Below are positions 49,317-58,999 of a DNA stretch of 64,000 bases, piece after piece (position 1 is the first letter of the stretch; every line of letters starts with the position of its first letter). The position numbers were made by a program, and so were the translations under genes. The notes under the pieces are model-generated. The model had not been told where the DNA came from. It worked only from the letters and a program-made list of their open reading frames with translations, and did no database searches. Origin of the DNA: Pseudomonas sp. SORT22 (GTDB taxonomy: Bacteria; Pseudomonadota; Gammaproteobacteria; Pseudomonadales; Pseudomonadaceae); NCBI RefSeq assembly GCF_018417635.1, contig NZ_CP071007.1, positions 3,286,501 to 3,350,500 on the forward strand. The letters run 5' to 3'.

Positions 49317-51563
49317 ATGGTGTCGCGCTTCAACCTCAGCCGCTTGAGCATTGCCTTGCTGGCCACCCTGGGTTCCACGGCACTGGCCGCAGCGCCCCTG
49401 GAGCTGCAACCGGATGAAGTCCAGGTGCAGCCCACCGACCTGCCAGTGGACGGCAGCCGGCAGGCGATCGAGCTGGAGAACACCCGGGTGCTGGGCACCG
49501 CCGAAGAGGAGCTCAAGCAAGCGCCAGGCGTGTCGATCATCACCGCTGAAGACATCAAGAAGCGTCCGCCGGTCAACGATCTTTCCGACATCATCCGCCG
49601 CGAACCGGGGGTCAACCTCACCGGCAACAGCAGCAGCGGCGCGCGTGGCAACAACCGCCAGATCGACCTGCGCGGCATGGGCCCGGAAAACACCCTGATC
49701 CTCATCGATGGCAAGCCGTCGACCTCGCGCAACGCCGTGCGCTACGGCTGGAGCGGCGACCGCGACACCCGCGGCGAAACCAACTGGGTGCCGGCCGAAG
49801 AAGTCGAACGCATCGAGATCCTCCGCGGCCCGGCCGCCGCACGCTACGGCTCGGGTGCCATGGGTGGTGTGGTCAACATCATCACCAAGCGCCCGACCCA
49901 GGACCTGCGCGGCTCGATGACCCTCTACACCATGCTCCCCGAGGACGACTCCGAAGGCACCGGCAAGCGGGTCAACTTCAGCCTCAGCGGGCCGCTCACC
50001 GACAGCCTGATCTTTCGCGTTTACGGCAACCTGAACAAGACCGACGCCGACGACATGAAGATCAACTCGGCGCACCAGGCCTATGAAGAATCGCTGATGG
50101 CCGGCCGCGAAGGTGTGCGCAACAAGGACATCAACGGCCTGCTGAGCTGGAAGATCGACCCGGCCAACACCGTCGACCTGGAGTCCAGCTACAGCCGCCA
50201 GGGCAACATCTTTGCCGGCGACACCATGCTCAACGCCGGCGGCGAGTTCGTCGAGAGCCAGGTGGGCAAGGAAACCAACGTCATGCAGCGCTCAAGCTTT
50301 GCCCTGACCCACCGTGGCGACTACGACTGGGGCACCTCGACCGCCTCGCTGTCCTACGACCTGACCCGCAACGAGCGTCTCAACGAAGGCCTGGCCGGCT
50401 GGGGCGAAGGCGCGCCATCGGGCGGTGCCGGGCGCTTCGAGTCGCGCCTGCGCAACACCCGCGCCACCGGCGAGGTCAACCTGCCGCTGAGCATGGGCCT
50501 GGAGCAGGTGCTGACCCTGGGCGGCGAGTACCTCTACGAGTCGCTCAACGACCCGGGTTCGCTGCGCCCGCAAAGCTATGACCCGGGTGCCGAGCTACCG
50601 GGCTTTGACCGCACCCAGACCAAATCCACCGCGCGCAGCTTTGCCTTGTACGCCGAGGACAACATCGAAGTCGGTGAAAACACCATCGTCACCCCCGGCC
50701 TGCGCCTGGACCACCACGAAGACTACGGCGACAACTGGAGCCCGAGCCTGAACGCCTCGCACCAGATCACCGAGGCCCTGAGCATCAAGGGCGGCATCGC
50801 CCGCGCCTACAAGACCCCCAACCTGTACCAGGCCAACCCCAACTACCTGCTGTACAGCCGCGGTACGGGCTGCAACTCCGGTGAAGTCAACAACGGCGGC
50901 TGCTACCTGCTGGGCAACGCCAACCTCGACCCGGAAACCAGCGTCAACAAGGAACTGGGCCTGGCCTACGACAAAGGCACCTGGCGCACCAGCGCCACCT
51001 ACTTCCGTAACGACTACAAGAACAAGATCGAAGCCGGCAACCAGACCTTGTTCCGCCTGCCCAACGGCCGGCGCATCCTGCGCTGGGAAAACACCGGCAA
51101 GGCCGTGGTGCAAGGGGTTGAGGGCAACCTGTTCGTCGAGCTGACTCCGGCGCTGGACTGGAACACCAACTTCACCTACATGATCGAGTCCAAGGACAAG
51201 AAAACCGGCGAGCCGCTGAGCATCATCCCCGAGTACACGGTCAACTCGACCCTGGACTGGAATGTCACCGACAAGCTGTCGTTCCAGCTCAACGGCACCT
51301 ACTACGGCAAGCAGGAAGCGCCAACCTACAACGCCCGGGCCAATGAAACCCTGGACAAGAAGGTGCAGAAGGACGTCGACCCCTACGGCATTGTCGGCAT
51401 CAGCAGCGGTTACGAGTTCACCAAGAACCTGAGCATGCGCGTGGGCGTCAACAACCTGTTCGACAAGCGCCTGTACCGCGAGGGCAACTCCGATGAAGCC
51501 GGGGCACTGACCTATAACGAAGCGGGCCGGGCGTACTTCGCCTCGTTTACCACGTCGTTCTGA
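49317..51563 (+). CDS. TonB-dependent siderophore receptor (FepA/PfeA-like)
   Basis: 748 residues from the ATG at 49317 (GGAG nine bases upstream). Signal peptide SRFNLSRLSIALLATLGSTALAAA, plug domain with PGVSIITAEDIKKRPPVNDLSDIIRREPGVNLTG, ARGNNRQIDLRGMGPENTLILIDGKP and RGPAAARYGSGAMGGVVNIITKRP, then the barrel ending in FTTSF. The FepA-specific patterns (RYGWSGDRDTRGETNWVPAEEVERIE; Cys pair CNSGEVNNGGC in an outer loop) point to ferric catecholate (enterobactin-like) uptake. No STN domain, so regulation is through the Fur box and possibly a separate regulator. No sigma or anti-sigma gene is attached. Confidence 0.9.
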   Translation: MVSRFNLSRLSIALLATLGSTALAAAPLELQPDEVQVQPTDLPVDGSRQAIELENTRVLGTAEEELKQAPGVSIITAEDIKKRPPVNDLSDIIRREPGVNLTGNSSSGARGNNRQIDLRGMGPENTLILIDGKPSTSRNAVRYGWSGDRDTRGETNWVPAEEVERIEILRGPAAARYGSGAMGGVVNIITKRPTQDLRGSMTLYTMLPEDDSEGTGKRVNFSLSGPLTDSLIFRVYGNLNKTDADDMKINSAHQAYEESLMAGREGVRNKDINGLLSWKIDPANTVDLESSYSRQGNIFAGDTMLNAGGEFVESQVGKETNVMQRSSFALTHRGDYDWGTSTASLSYDLTRNERLNEGLAGWGEGAPSGGAGRFESRLRNTRATGEVNLPLSMGLEQVLTLGGEYLYESLNDPGSLRPQSYDPGAELPGFDRTQTKSTARSFALYAEDNIEVGENTIVTPGLRLDHHEDYGDNWSPSLNASHQITEALSIKGGIARAYKTPNLYQANPNYLLYSRGTGCNSGEVNNGGCYLLGNANLDPETSVNKELGLAYDKGTWRTSATYFRNDYKNKIEAGNQTLFRLPNGRRILRWENTGKAVVQGVEGNLFVELTPALDWNTNFTYMIESKDKKTGEPLSIIPEYTVNSTLDWNVTDKLSFQLNGTYYGKQEAPTYNARANETLDKKVQKDVDPYGIVGISSGYEFTKNLSMRVGVNNLFDKRLYREGNSDEAGALTYNEAGRAYFASFTTSF

Positions 51564-51642
51564 TGGAGTGAGTGGGGGGTGGAAGCTGGCCTCGCAGGTC
51601 TCAGGCCGAGTCATTCACCCCGACAAGCCACAACTCAAGTGC

Positions 51643-51666
51643 GTAGGAATTTTCGACAATTCCTAC
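51643..51666. promoter_or_regulatory. Inverted repeat upstream of the EvgA-like regulator (candidate autoregulatory site)
   Basis: Arms GTAGGAATT and AATTCCTAC, perfectly complementary, six bases apart. The half-sites TTCCTAC/GTAGGAA resemble those bound by EvgA/BvgA-type LuxR regulators. It stands 142 bases before the regulator's ATG. Binding is inferred from proximity and half-site shape; it could instead be a receptor-gene terminator, but no T-run follows. Confidence 0.55.
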
Positions 51667-51807
51667 CACTATTTTCAACGCCTCTATACTTCCCATACTC
51701 TTGCAACCTGATTCGACGTATCGTTGGCGGCTCGCCGGCTCCGGCCCGACTCGTCTTCCTGAATGATTCAGGAAACGGCTTACCCTTTTCGTCAAGGAGT
51801 TGTGCCA

Positions 51808-52422
51808 ATGCCTTCGGTACTCATCGTCGATGATCACCCCACGATTCGTCTTGCGGTGCGTATGCTGCTCGAGCGTGACCGCTACGAAATAGTCGGTGAA
51901 ACCGGTGACGGCGTGGCCGCCGTGCAGATGGCCCGCGAACTGCGCCCCGATGTGGTCATCCTTGATATCGGCCTGCCCGGGCTCGATGGCCTGAGCGTGA
52001 TCAAGCGCCTGCACCTGCTGGAAAAAACCCCGAAAATCATGGTCCTCACCGGGCAACCGGCCAGTTTGTTCGCCCGTCGCTGCCTGGATGCCGGCAGCTC
52101 CGCCTTCGTGCACAAGGACGAGGACCTGGAGGCGCTGGTATTCGCCTTGAAAGCCATGGTCAAAGGCTACTCGACCTTCCCCGACATGTCGGCCAACCGT
52201 GGCCCGCTGGGTTCTGAAGAAGAACGCCTGGGCAGCCTGTCGCACCGCGAGATGGAAGTGCTGCGCATGCTCGCGGCCGGGCTGTCGAACAACGAGATCG
52301 GCGAACGCATGCTGCTGAGCCCGAAAACCATCAGCACCTACAAAAGCCGGATCATGGAGAAACTTCAGGTAGGATCTTTCGTCGAGTTAATGGCTCTGGC
52401 CACTCGTAACCAGGTGATCTGA
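51808..52422 (+). CDS. LuxR-type response regulator (EvgA/BvgA-like)
   Basis: 204 residues from the ATG at 51808 (AAGGAG nine bases upstream). Receiver with VDDHP acidic pair, phosphoacceptor Asp53 (VILDIGLPG), Thr in VLTGQ and Lys in FVHKDED; then a LuxR-type helix-turn-helix (LSHREMEVLRMLAAGLSNNEIGERMLLSPKTISTYKSRIMEKL). Paired with the multi-domain sensor eight bases downstream. The pair is a phosphorelay of the EvgA-EvgS/BvgA-BvgS type. Targets unknown. Confidence 0.92.
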   Translation: MPSVLIVDDHPTIRLAVRMLLERDRYEIVGETGDGVAAVQMARELRPDVVILDIGLPGLDGLSVIKRLHLLEKTPKIMVLTGQPASLFARRCLDAGSSAFVHKDEDLEALVFALKAMVKGYSTFPDMSANRGPLGSEEERLGSLSHREMEVLRMLAAGLSNNEIGERMLLSPKTISTYKSRIMEKLQVGSFVELMALATRNQVI

Positions 52423-52429
52423 GCCCGTC

Positions 52430-55400
52430 ATGAACATCCGCCCTGCTCTGCTGGCCCTGGTGCTGGGCTGCCTGCCGCTGTTGCTGCTCGACAGCAGCCT
52501 GGCCGATGAGCCCGGCGAGCCACGTACATTACTGGCGCGTTCGGTGGTCGGCGGCGAAGGCGTCGCCCTGTCAGCAGATGACCGGCGCTGGCTGAAGGAA
52601 AAAGCCGTGCTGCGCCTGGGAACCTCGCGCCCGGACTACCCGCCTTTTGATATCAACGTCAGCCAGAACGAATACGAAGGCCTGACCGCCGACTACGCCG
52701 GGCTGATCAGCGAGCTGCTGGGCATCCGGGTAGAGGTTCGCCGCTACAACAGCCGTCAACAGGCAATCACTGCCCTGCACACCGGGGCCATCGACCTGCT
52801 CGGCAGTTCCAATGGCTTTGAAGCCGCCGATGCGCAACTGGTGCTCAGCCAACCCTATGCCGACGACCTGCCGGTGATCGTCACGCCCCAGGGCAAAACC
52901 CGCGCCGTCGATGACGAGCTGGACGGGCTGCGCCTGGCCATGGTCGATCACTACCTGCCGGATGAAGAAGTCCAGCACCTGTTTCCCAAAGCCCACCTGC
53001 AGCTGTACTCCTCGACCATGGCCGGCTTGTCGGCAGTGTCGCTGGGACAGGCCGACGCCTTTGTTGGCGATGCCATCAGCAGTGACTACCTGATCGGCAA
53101 GAGCTTTCAGGAAAGTGTGCAGATCTCGCACTTCGTCAGGCACGAGCGCGAAACCTTCGCCTTTGCCCTGGCTCGTGGCAACGACCGATTGCTGCGCTTG
53201 CTCAACCAGTCACTGGCGGTCACCAGCGAAACCGAGCGGCTGAACATCCTGCGCCGCTGGAGCAGCGGCAGTACCAGCATGCTGCTGGATCGCGATGTGC
53301 TGGTATTGACCGCCGAGGAGCGCCGCTGGATCGCACAGCACCCGATTGTGCGAGTGCTGGTCAACAAGTACTTTGCACCCTTGAACTTCTACGATGACCA
53401 GCAGCAGGTCCGTGGCATTACCGCCGATGTGCTGGAGCAGATCAGCCTGCGCACGGGGCTGAAATTCGAGTTCGTCGAAGCCGATGCCGGCGCCGCCGCG
53501 ATCACGTTGTTGCAACAGGGCAAAGCCGACCTGGCCGGGACCCTGGTCTATAGCCCCGACCGCGCCAGGCAGGTCAACTTCACCCGGCCCTATCTGGTCG
53601 ATCCCTGGGTGCTGGTCAGCCGGGTTGACAGCGACGACGGGCAAACGCCGGAGCAGTTGCAGGGTAAACGCCTGGCGGTGATCCGCGATTCACCCTTGAA
53701 GCCCCAACTACGGGAGCGCTACCCGTCGCTGACGCTGATCGAGGTCGATAACCCGCTCGCATTGATGGAGGCGCTGGCGCAAAAGCGCGTCGATCTGGTG
53801 CTGAGCTCGCGTATCAACGCCGCCTACTTCATCAGCCGGCTGTTCAAGGATCGCCTGCGCATCGCCTCACTGTACGGCGATCAACCGATTACCTCCTCGT
53901 TTGCCACGGCTTTGCCGGCCACCGAACTCCACGCCATCATCGACAAAGCCCTGCTCAGCATCCCGCCCGACGAACTGGCGAAGCTGACCAACCGCTGGCG
54001 CACCAACGCCTTGATCAGCGACAGCCCCTGGTACAACTACCGCTCGCTGATCGTACAGATCCTCATCGTCGCCAGCCTGCTGATCGCCTGCGTGGTGTTC
54101 TGGAACCGCTACCTGCGCAGCCTTATCCGCCAGCGCAGCGAAGCCCAGCAGGCATTGCAGCATGAGCTGGGCTTCAGCAAACGCCTGCTCGAAGAGCTGC
54201 GCCTGGCCAAGGACCAGGCCGACGATGCCAGCCGCGCCAAAAGCACCTTTCTGGCGACCATGAGCCATGAAATCCGCACGCCGATGAACGCGGTGATCGG
54301 CCTGCTCGAGCTTGCGGTCAAGGACGCCGAACAGGGCCGCGCCGACCGTGCGTCGCTGCAGGTCGCCTTCGACTCGGCCAACGGCCTGCTGGCGCTGATC
54401 GGCGACATTCTCGACATCGCCCGCATCGAGTCCGGGCACATGCAACTGAACGCCGAAGCGACCGACCTGACTGCCCTGGTCGCCGCCACCGTGCGCGTGT
54501 TCGAGGGCAATGCGCGGCTCAAGGGCCTGGCCTTGGTCACCGACCTGCAGACCCTCGACGAAGGCCTCATGGTCGACCCGCTGCGGCTCAAGCAAGTGCT
54601 GTCGAACCTGCTGGGCAATGCCCTGAAGTTCACCGAGCAGGGCCAGGTGCAAGTCACCCTGCGCTACGGCCCGGCGCAACCCGGGCAACTGCGTCGGGTG
54701 CTGCTGAGCGTGCAAGACAGCGGCATCGGCATCAGCGCTGCAGACCAGGCGCACTTGTTCCACAACTTCGCCCAGGTGGGCGAGCAACCCGCGCGCCAGG
54801 GCACCGGCCTGGGCCTGGTGATCAGCCGCACCCTGTGCGAGCTGATGGGCGGCCGCCTGAGCCTGAGCAGCAGCCCGGGCCGCGGCACCCGCGTCGATAT
54901 CGAATTGCAACTGGCGCTGGCGACGGTGGTGCACGCCCCGGTGGCGCCGATCGAGCAAGCGCCAGCCACGCAGGCCTTGAACATCCTGGTGGTGGACGAC
55001 TACCCGGCCAACCTGATGCTGCTTGAGCGCCAGTTGAGCGTGCTCGGCCATCAGGTCAGCCAGGCCGGCGATGGCCAGGCGGCGCTGGGGTTGTGGCTGC
55101 AGGGGCAGTTCGAGGTAGTCATCACTGATTGCCATATGCCCGGCATGGACGGCCATCAACTGGCACGGCGTCTGCGCAATGAGGAGCAGCAACAGCAACG
55201 CCAGCCCTGCCTGATCCTCGGCCTGACCGCCAACGCCCAGGCCGAAGAGCGCGAGCGTTGCCTGGCCAGCGGCATGAACGATTGCCTGTTCAAGCCGATC
55301 GGTCTCAATGAACTGCGCCGTCACCTGACCGGCATCGACAGCCCGGCTGCGCCGGTAGTGGCAAGCGATAACCTTGAAGCACATGCCAGCGGCTTCGAGG

Positions 55401-55741
55401 TCGACAACCTCAGGTACCTGACCCTGGGCGACCCGCAACTGGTCGAACGCCTGCTACGGGAACTGGCCCAGAGCAACGGCGACGACCTCAAGGCCCTGCG
55501 CGCCCTCGGCCCGACGCCCAGCCGCGATGCCTTGCGCAGCCTGGCTCACCGGATCAAGGGCGGCGCCAAGATGCTCAAGGCGCGGGGCGTGGTGCAGCGC
55601 TGCGAAGCGCTTGAGCAAGCCTGTGTCGGCGACGCCGGTATCGAGCACCTGCAGGCCCTGGCCAGGGCCCTGGAACTGAGCCTGCAGACCCTCGAGACCG
55701 AGCTCAATCAGCGCGTCAGTGCAACTGCAAGGTCGAGTTGA
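52430..55741 (+). CDS. EvgS/BvgS-like hybrid sensor kinase with two periplasmic binding-protein domains
   Basis: 1103 residues. Signal peptide, two tandem periplasmic solute-binding (SBP_bac_3/venus flytrap) domains (~55-280 and ~300-525), one membrane helix at ~544-563 ([18 protein letters not shown]), HisKA with His613 ([16 protein letters not shown]), HATPase ([28 protein letters not shown]), receiver with Asp900 ([12 protein letters not shown]) and Hpt domain with His1040 ([11 protein letters not shown]). All phosphorelay residues are present, and the final His should phosphorylate Asp53 of the partner regulator. The 3' end overlaps the convergent chemoreceptor by 26 bases. It should sense a small periplasmic ligand or pH/redox. 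Confidence 0.92.
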   Translation: MNIRPALLALVLGCLPLLLLDSSLADEPGEPRTLLARSVVGGEGVALSADDRRWLKEKAVLRLGTSRPDYPPFDINVSQNEYEGLTADYAGLISELLGIRVEVRRYNSRQQAITALHTGAIDLLGSSNGFEAADAQLVLSQPYADDLPVIVTPQGKTRAVDDELDGLRLAMVDHYLPDEEVQHLFPKAHLQLYSSTMAGLSAVSLGQADAFVGDAISSDYLIGKSFQESVQISHFVRHERETFAFALARGNDRLLRLLNQSLAVTSETERLNILRRWSSGSTSMLLDRDVLVLTAEERRWIAQHPIVRVLVNKYFAPLNFYDDQQQVRGITADVLEQISLRTGLKFEFVEADAGAAAITLLQQGKADLAGTLVYSPDRARQVNFTRPYLVDPWVLVSRVDSDDGQTPEQLQGKRLAVIRDSPLKPQLRERYPSLTLIEVDNPLALMEALAQKRVDLVLSSRINAAYFISRLFKDRLRIASLYGDQPITSSFATALPATELHAIIDKALLSIPPDELAKLTNRWRTNALISDSPWYNYRSLIVQILIVASLLIACVVFWNRYLRSLIRQRSEAQQALQHELGFSKRLLEELRLAKDQADDASRAKSTFLATMSHEIRTPMNAVIGLLELAVKDAEQGRADRASLQVAFDSANGLLALIGDILDIARIESGHMQLNAEATDLTALVAATVRVFEGNARLKGLALVTDLQTLDEGLMVDPLRLKQVLSNLLGNALKFTEQGQVQVTLRYGPAQPGQLRRVLLSVQDSGIGISAADQAHLFHNFAQVGEQPARQGTGLGLVISRTLCELMGGRLSLSSSPGRGTRVDIELQLALATVVHAPVAPIEQAPATQALNILVVDDYPANLMLLERQLSVLGHQVSQAGDGQAALGLWLQGQFEVVITDCHMPGMDGHQLARRLRNEEQQQQRQPCLILGLTANAQAEERERCLASGMNDCLFKPIGLNELRRHLTGIDSPAAPVVASDNLEAHASGFEVDNLRYLTLGDPQLVERLLRELAQSNGDDLKALRALGPTPSRDALRSLAHRIKGGAKMLKARGVVQRCEALEQACVGDAGIEHLQALARALELSLQTLETELNQRVSATARSS

Positions 55742-57035
55742 TCTGGCTGATCGCATCGACCACATGCTGCGAGCCCTGCTGAATTTCCAGAATCACCTCA
55801 CCGGCTTCGTTGGCCAGCTCCACGCCAAGGCCCGTGCGGCTCAGGCTCGACTGCATGCTGGCCACGGCAGTCAACGACAGGTCGTGGTTCTGGCGCACCA
55901 CTTCGACGATCTCCAGGGTCGCCTTGCTGGTGCGCGCCGCCAGGTTACGCACCTCATCGGCGACCACCGCAAAACCGCGTCCGTGCTCGCCAGCGCGCGC
56001 CGCTTCAATGGCCGCGTTGAGGGCCAGCAGGTTGGTCTGGTCGGCGATGCTGCGGATGGTCTGGACGATCTGCCCGATCAGTTCCGACTGTTTGCTCACG
56101 GCATCGATACTGCGCGCGGCGGCGTTGAGGTCCTGGGAGATTTCCTCGATCACCTGCACGGTTTGCTGCACCACCTGCGAGCCTTTGCGCGCGCAGGCGT
56201 CGTTCTGCACCGAAGTGGCATGGGCCGACTCGGCGGCGGTCTGCTGGGTGCTGACCTGGCGGGTGATGTCGCTGGCGAACTTGACCACCTTGTACAGGCG
56301 CCCGCGGGTGTCGAAGATCGGGTTGTAGGAGGCTTCGAGGTAAACCATCTGCCCGAGCTTGTTGACCCGCTCGAATCGGTGGGAATGGTACTCGCCACGG
56401 TTGAGCGAGGCCCAGAAGGCTTTGTAGGCCGCCGACTCGCTTTCGCTTTTGTGGCAGAACAGGCTGTGGTGCTTGCCCACCACCTCGTCGAGGCGGTAGT
56501 GCATGGTATTGAGGAAGTTCTGGTTGGCGTCGATGACCTTGCCATCCGGGGTGAACTCGATCATTGCCATCGAGCGGCTGATGGCGTTGATCAGGCTCTC
56601 GGTCTCGTGCTCGTGCTGCACCCGCTGAGTGATATCGGAAGCGACCTTGATGACGCTGGTGACCTGCTGCTGGGCGCCAAGCACCGGCATGTAGCTGGCT
56701 TCGAGCCAGACTTCGCGGCCGCGCTTGTCGATCCGGGCGAAGGTGCCGCTGCGCGGCTCGCCACGGTTCAGGTCACGCCACAGCTGGCGGTATTCCTCGC
56801 TTTTGCCGAAGGCTTCGTCGCAGAACAGGCGGTGATGCTTGCCACGGATCTCTTCGACGCCGTAGCCCATGGTCTTGCAGAAGTTTTCGTTGGCGTCGAG
56901 GATGATCCCGTCGGGGCTGAACTCGATCATCGCCATCGAGCGGCTGACCGCCGCCAACTTGGCAGTCATCTGGCCCAGGGCCTGGGTGCAACGCTCGATT
57001 TCAGCCAGATCGGACTTACGATGCAAATCAAACAT
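55716..57035 (-). CDS. BdlA-like soluble chemoreceptor with two PAS domains
   Basis: 439 residues from the ATG at 57035, which has GGAG nine bases upstream (an upstream ATG at 57050 has weaker spacing). Two PAS domains (~20-140, ~145-260), each with [24 protein letters not shown] or [24 protein letters not shown]. The methyl-accepting signalling domain follows, with the conserved hairpin [37 protein letters not shown]. No membrane segment, so it is cytosolic like Aer-2/BdlA. BdlA of P. aeruginosa controls biofilm dispersal in response to c-di-GMP; that role here is inferred from architecture only. Single gene, convergent with the sensor kinase. Confidence 0.9.
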   Translation of the reverse strand: MFDLHRKSDLAEIERCTQALGQMTAKLAAVSRSMAMIEFSPDGIILDANENFCKTMGYGVEEIRGKHHRLFCDEAFGKSEEYRQLWRDLNRGEPRSGTFARIDKRGREVWLEASYMPVLGAQQQVTSVIKVASDITQRVQHEHETESLINAISRSMAMIEFTPDGKVIDANQNFLNTMHYRLDEVVGKHHSLFCHKSESESAAYKAFWASLNRGEYHSHRFERVNKLGQMVYLEASYNPIFDTRGRLYKVVKFASDITRQVSTQQTAAESAHATSVQNDACARKGSQVVQQTVQVIEEISQDLNAAARSIDAVSKQSELIGQIVQTIRSIADQTNLLALNAAIEAARAGEHGRGFAVVADEVRNLAARTSKATLEIVEVVRQNHDLSLTAVASMQSSLSRTGLGVELANEAGEVILEIQQGSQHVVDAISQINSTLQLH

Positions 57036-57134
57036 TTTGTAACACTCCATGCTCGGGATTTGCTGAGCATAGATGGCGATTGGCACCGTGCAAGCACTCT
57101 GACATCACCTTGCAGCGCCCGCCGACTGGCGGTT

Positions 57135-58154
57135 TCAGCTGCTTTCGCGAACCATCAGTTCGAAGCCCAGATCCTGGCACTGCAACTGACTGCGCTTGCC
57201 ATCAAGCAGGCCCAACAGCGCCTGCGCGGCGCAACGGCCAATGGCCGCGCGCGGGGTGCGGATCGAGGTCAGGCGCGGAACCATGTGCGCCGAAGCCGGC
57301 AGGTCGTTGAAACCGACCATGGCCACCTGCTGCGGCACCTTGATGCCCTGGCGCAAGGCTTCAAGAATCGCCCCCTGGGCCAGGTCGTCGTTGCAGAAGA
57401 AAATGCCATCGACATCGGCATGGCGCTGCAGCAGCTGGGCAAACAGCTCGCCGCCCAGGCCGATCGATGAAGGTTGTGGTGCCAGCAGCTCGCGGCCGTG
57501 GGCATCCAGGCCGGCTTCGGCCAGGGCCAGGCGAAAGCCTTCGGCGCGCTGCATCACCCGTGGGTCAAGTTGCGCGGCAATAAAGCCCGGGCGCTTGCAA
57601 CCGCGCTCGAGCAGATGGCGCGCCGCCGCCCTTCCCGCTTCCTGTTGGGAAAACCCTACCGACATGGCCTGGCCTTCGCCGCCCAGCTCCATCATGTGTA
57701 CGCACGGCACGCCGCTGGCGGCGAGCATCTGCTTGGCGGCGTCGCTGCGGTCAAAACCGGTGAGCAGGATGCCGCGCGGCTGATAAGCCAGGTAGTTGCG
57801 GATCAGGTTTTCTTCTTCGGCGATATCGTAGTGATAGTTGCCGATCAGCACTTCAAGACCGCGAGGGCGCATAACATCGTGAATGGCTTCGAGGGTGTCG
57901 ATGAACAGGTGGTTGGACAGCGACGGGATCAACACCACAATCGACTGGCTCTGCTTGGAGGCCAGTGCCCGCGCAGCCGGGTTGGCCACATAGCCGAGGC
58001 TGGCGGCGGCGACCTGGACCTTTTCCACAAGCGCGGGGGCAACCGTGCTGACCCCGCGCAGTGCCCGCGAAGCGGTGATCGGGGAAACCCCGGAAAGCCT
58101 GGCAACTTCCGCCAGGGTGGGACGACCGGTAGTACGAGAGCCAATGCGGGTCAT
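57135..58154 (-). CDS. gntR: LacI-family gluconate repressor GntR
   Basis: 339 residues. LacI-type helix-turn-helix at the N-terminus (PTLAEVARLSGVSPITASRALRGV) and hinge AANP-like helix, then a periplasmic-binding-like effector domain (IVVLIPSLSNHLFIDTLEAIHDVM, GFNDLPASAHMVPRLTSIR). Divergent from gntK across 206 bases that hold two operator-like palindromes, so it likely represses both itself and the kinase. A third copy of the operator stands before gntP. The effector is most likely gluconate or 6-phosphogluconate, by knowledge of the family. Confidence 0.93.
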   Translation of the reverse strand: MTRIGSRTTGRPTLAEVARLSGVSPITASRALRGVSTVAPALVEKVQVAAASLGYVANPAARALASKQSQSIVVLIPSLSNHLFIDTLEAIHDVMRPRGLEVLIGNYHYDIAEEENLIRNYLAYQPRGILLTGFDRSDAAKQMLAASGVPCVHMMELGGEGQAMSVGFSQQEAGRAAARHLLERGCKRPGFIAAQLDPRVMQRAEGFRLALAEAGLDAHGRELLAPQPSSIGLGGELFAQLLQRHADVDGIFFCNDDLAQGAILEALRQGIKVPQQVAMVGFNDLPASAHMVPRLTSIRTPRAAIGRCAAQALLGLLDGKRSQLQCQDLGFELMVRESS

Positions 58155-58198
58155 GAGGGGTTTTATTTTCGACTTGCAAAGAATGGGGAACGGGCACT

Positions 58199-58214
58199 AA
58201 GGTAGCGCTGTCTC
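58199..58214. promoter_or_regulatory. GntR-type operator 1
   Basis: AAGGTAGCGCTGTCTC, shares the TAGCGCT-x-TCT core with the other two sites. It lies 45 bases before the gntR start, in its promoter region. Confidence 0.7.
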
Positions 58215-58326
58215 AGACCACAGGCAATGCAAAACTGCATGAGGCCAGGAATGAGCATCCAGACTGCTTTTACAAAATCAATAACATCTGGGTGGGAAGC
58301 GCCCGAGACGTTAGCCGTCTCGCTTC

Positions 58327-58342
58327 AAGATAGCGCTATCTT
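58327..58342. promoter_or_regulatory. GntR-type operator 2
   Basis: AAGATAGCGCTATCTT, a perfect 16-base palindrome 18 bases before gntK. It is the most symmetric of the three sites. Confidence 0.8.
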
Positions 58343-58360
58343 GCCCTGCAGGAGGTACCG

Positions 58361-58900
58361 ATGAACCCACCCCTCTCCGCGATTGTGGTCATGGGCGTCG
58401 CTGGCTGTGGCAAGAGCTACGTCGGTGCCGCCATTGCAGGCCTGAGCGGCGGTCGCCTGATCGAAGGCGACGACTTCCACCCCGCTGCCAATATCCAGAA
58501 AATGAGTGCCGGCATCCCCCTGGACGACGACGACCGTGCCGGTTGGCTGATTCGCCTGGGCGAGGAACTGCAAGCGTGCCTGAAGGCCGGCGAGCGTCCG
58601 ATCCTCACCTGCTCGGCGCTGAAGAAGCGCTACCGCGATGCCCTGCGCCATGCCGTGCCGGACCTGGGCTTCGTGTTTCTCGATCTCACCCCCGCTGAAG
58701 CCAGCCGCCGCGTGCTCGCCCGCCCCGGCCACTTCATGCCCGCCAGCCTGATCGACAGCCAGTTCGCCGCCCTCGAACGGCCCAACAGCGAGCCGCTGAC
58801 CCTGGCGCTGGACGCCACCCTGGCGGTGGACAAGCTGGCCATCGAGGTAGACCAGTGGCTAAAGCCCTGCGGTGAACCGCTGCTGGCGCGAACGGCCTGA
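58361..58900 (+). CDS. gntK: Gluconokinase
   Basis: 179 residues, GGAGG six bases before ATG. P-loop kinase: Walker A VMGVAGCGKS, GDDFHPAANIQKMSAGIPLDDDDRAGWL of gluconate kinases, and RPGHFMPASLIDSQFAALERP near the C-terminus. It phosphorylates gluconate to 6-phosphogluconate, which enters the Entner-Doudoroff pathway. Preceded by the perfect palindromic operator and followed, 99 bases on, by the permease with its own operator. Confidence 0.95.
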   Translation: MNPPLSAIVVMGVAGCGKSYVGAAIAGLSGGRLIEGDDFHPAANIQKMSAGIPLDDDDRAGWLIRLGEELQACLKAGERPILTCSALKKRYRDALRHAVPDLGFVFLDLTPAEASRRVLARPGHFMPASLIDSQFAALERPNSEPLTLALDATLAVDKLAIEVDQWLKPCGEPLLARTA

Positions 58901-58925
58901 CCCTGGCTGTTTTTTCGGCTCACCA

Positions 58926-58941
58926 AAGATAGCGCTGTCTC
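58926..58941. promoter_or_regulatory. GntR-type operator 3
   Basis: AAGATAGCGCTGTCTC, between gntK and gntP, 58 bases before the gntP ATG. Suggests that the permease has its own regulated promoter besides read-through from gntK. Confidence 0.75.
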
Positions 58942-58999
58942 GACCCGTAAACGCTGTAATAGTTCCGCCCACAACAATGACAATACGAGGCACTGAACC

